Assembly: GCA_946008205.1 (NCBI GenBank)
Contig: CAMGAZ010000124.1
Span: forward strand, 1-5,186
Source of the DNA: an uncultured Clostridium sp.
Lineage (GTDB): Bacteria > Bacillota > Clostridia > TANB77 > CAG-508
DNA length: 5,186 bases
Direction: 5' to 3'
How positions within the stretch are numbered: the first letter of the stretch is position 1; each line of letters begins with the position of its first letter. This document shows positions 5,134 through 5,186 of this stretch, piece by piece. The translations under genes and the position numbers were made by a program. A model generated the notes under the pieces. The model worked only from the letters and a program-made list of their open reading frames with translations, was not told the origin of the DNA and ran no database searches.

Positions 5134-5186
5134 GAAAATATTATGTGGAGTTTTTAAATAAAAAAGAGCCTGATTGGCTAAAAAAA
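5132..5186. repeat. Right terminal inverted repeat of the RIT element (IRR, cut by the window edge)
   Basis: A perfect 55-bp reverse complement of 1840-1894. It begins within the ritC stop codon and contains the inner arm ATTATGTGGAGTTTTT at 5140-5155, the same word as the outer arm of the left end. The outer arm that should pair with it lies past the window end. Confidence 0.9.
5160..5179 (-). terminator. Inward-reading terminator-like hairpin in the right end
   Basis: This is the mirror copy of the hairpin at 1847-1866. On the minus strand, AGCC, AATCA and GGCT are followed by C and a T-run (complement of 5165-5160). It would stop leftward transcripts entering the element from outside. It does not act as a normal terminator for the rightward ritABC mRNA, although the A and T runs on both sides make weak two-way function possible. 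Confidence 0.3.

Larger units (their letters stand above)
1804..5186 (+). mobile_element. Recombinase-in-trio (RIT) element, right tip outside the window
   Basis: Three overlapping, co-oriented tyrosine recombinase genes fill almost all the space between long inverted repeats, with no cargo gene. This is the hallmark organisation of RIT elements (RitA, RitB, RitC), distinct from Tn554, whose third protein TnpC is small and not a recombinase. The element interrupts a DDE transposase gene after codon 266. The left edge is placed at 1804, where transposase coding sequence is lost; the longest palindromic end starts at 1821, so the true edge lies between 1804 and 1821. The right inverted repeat is still matching at the last base of the window. 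By symmetry the element should end roughly 19-36 bp further on, giving a total of about 3.4 kb. Base composition drops sharply inside it. No target duplication can be judged because the right junction is missing. Confidence 0.85.

Noticed and set aside
1804..5186. Target-site duplication for the RIT element
   Set aside because: The right junction is outside the window, and tyrosine recombinases do not necessarily create duplications, so none can be claimed.

Overview
The window is AT-rich, compact DNA with strong AGGAGG-type ribosome binding sites, typical of a low-GC Firmicute. The transposase and its small partner most resemble those of gut Erysipelotrichaceae or related clostridia, but this is recall and no search was run. 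Almost everything here is mobile DNA, nested or stacked in layers. No host housekeeping gene is visible.

Layout. (1) Positions 1-71, minus strand: an interior scrap of what looks like an IS110-family transposase, cut off by a stop codon at 72-74. (2) 72-233: a gene-free spacer with a 10-bp direct repeat and a perfect 12-bp hairpin followed by a T-run, a likely terminator. (3) 314-919: a small helix-turn-helix protein resembling the DUF6431-type partners of DDE transposases. It appears to be decaying, with a probable lost start codon at 233-235 and one cysteine missing from each of two expected Cys-x-x-Cys pairs. (4) 1006-1803: a DDE/rve-type transposase (IS481-like) with a good ribosome binding site and both catalytic aspartates. 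The native sequence stops at Gly266, just before the expected catalytic glutamate. (5) About 1804 to beyond 5186: the DNA that interrupts it, a recombinase-in-trio (RIT) element. It has three overlapping, co-oriented tyrosine recombinase genes (ritA, ritB, ritC), all with complete catalytic sets, between perfect inverted repeats of at least 55 bp. The right repeat runs to the last base of the window, so the true right end is not shown.

How it works together. The three recombinase genes are translationally coupled, with overlaps of 8 and 14 bp, so they are probably made from one mRNA in related amounts and act together on the element ends. The left end is structurally rich: a 16-bp inverted repeat encloses a small hairpin with T-runs on both sides, and an 8-bp direct repeat marks the likely outer edge. 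The inner hairpin reads as a terminator toward the element at both ends, so it may shield the element from transcription of the gene it sits in. A 6-bp inverted repeat next to the ritA ribosome binding site could be an operator or recombinase-binding site.

The most interesting points are the position of the insertion in the transposase, the nested-palindrome ends, and the three intact recombinases, whose division of labour is poorly understood in this class.
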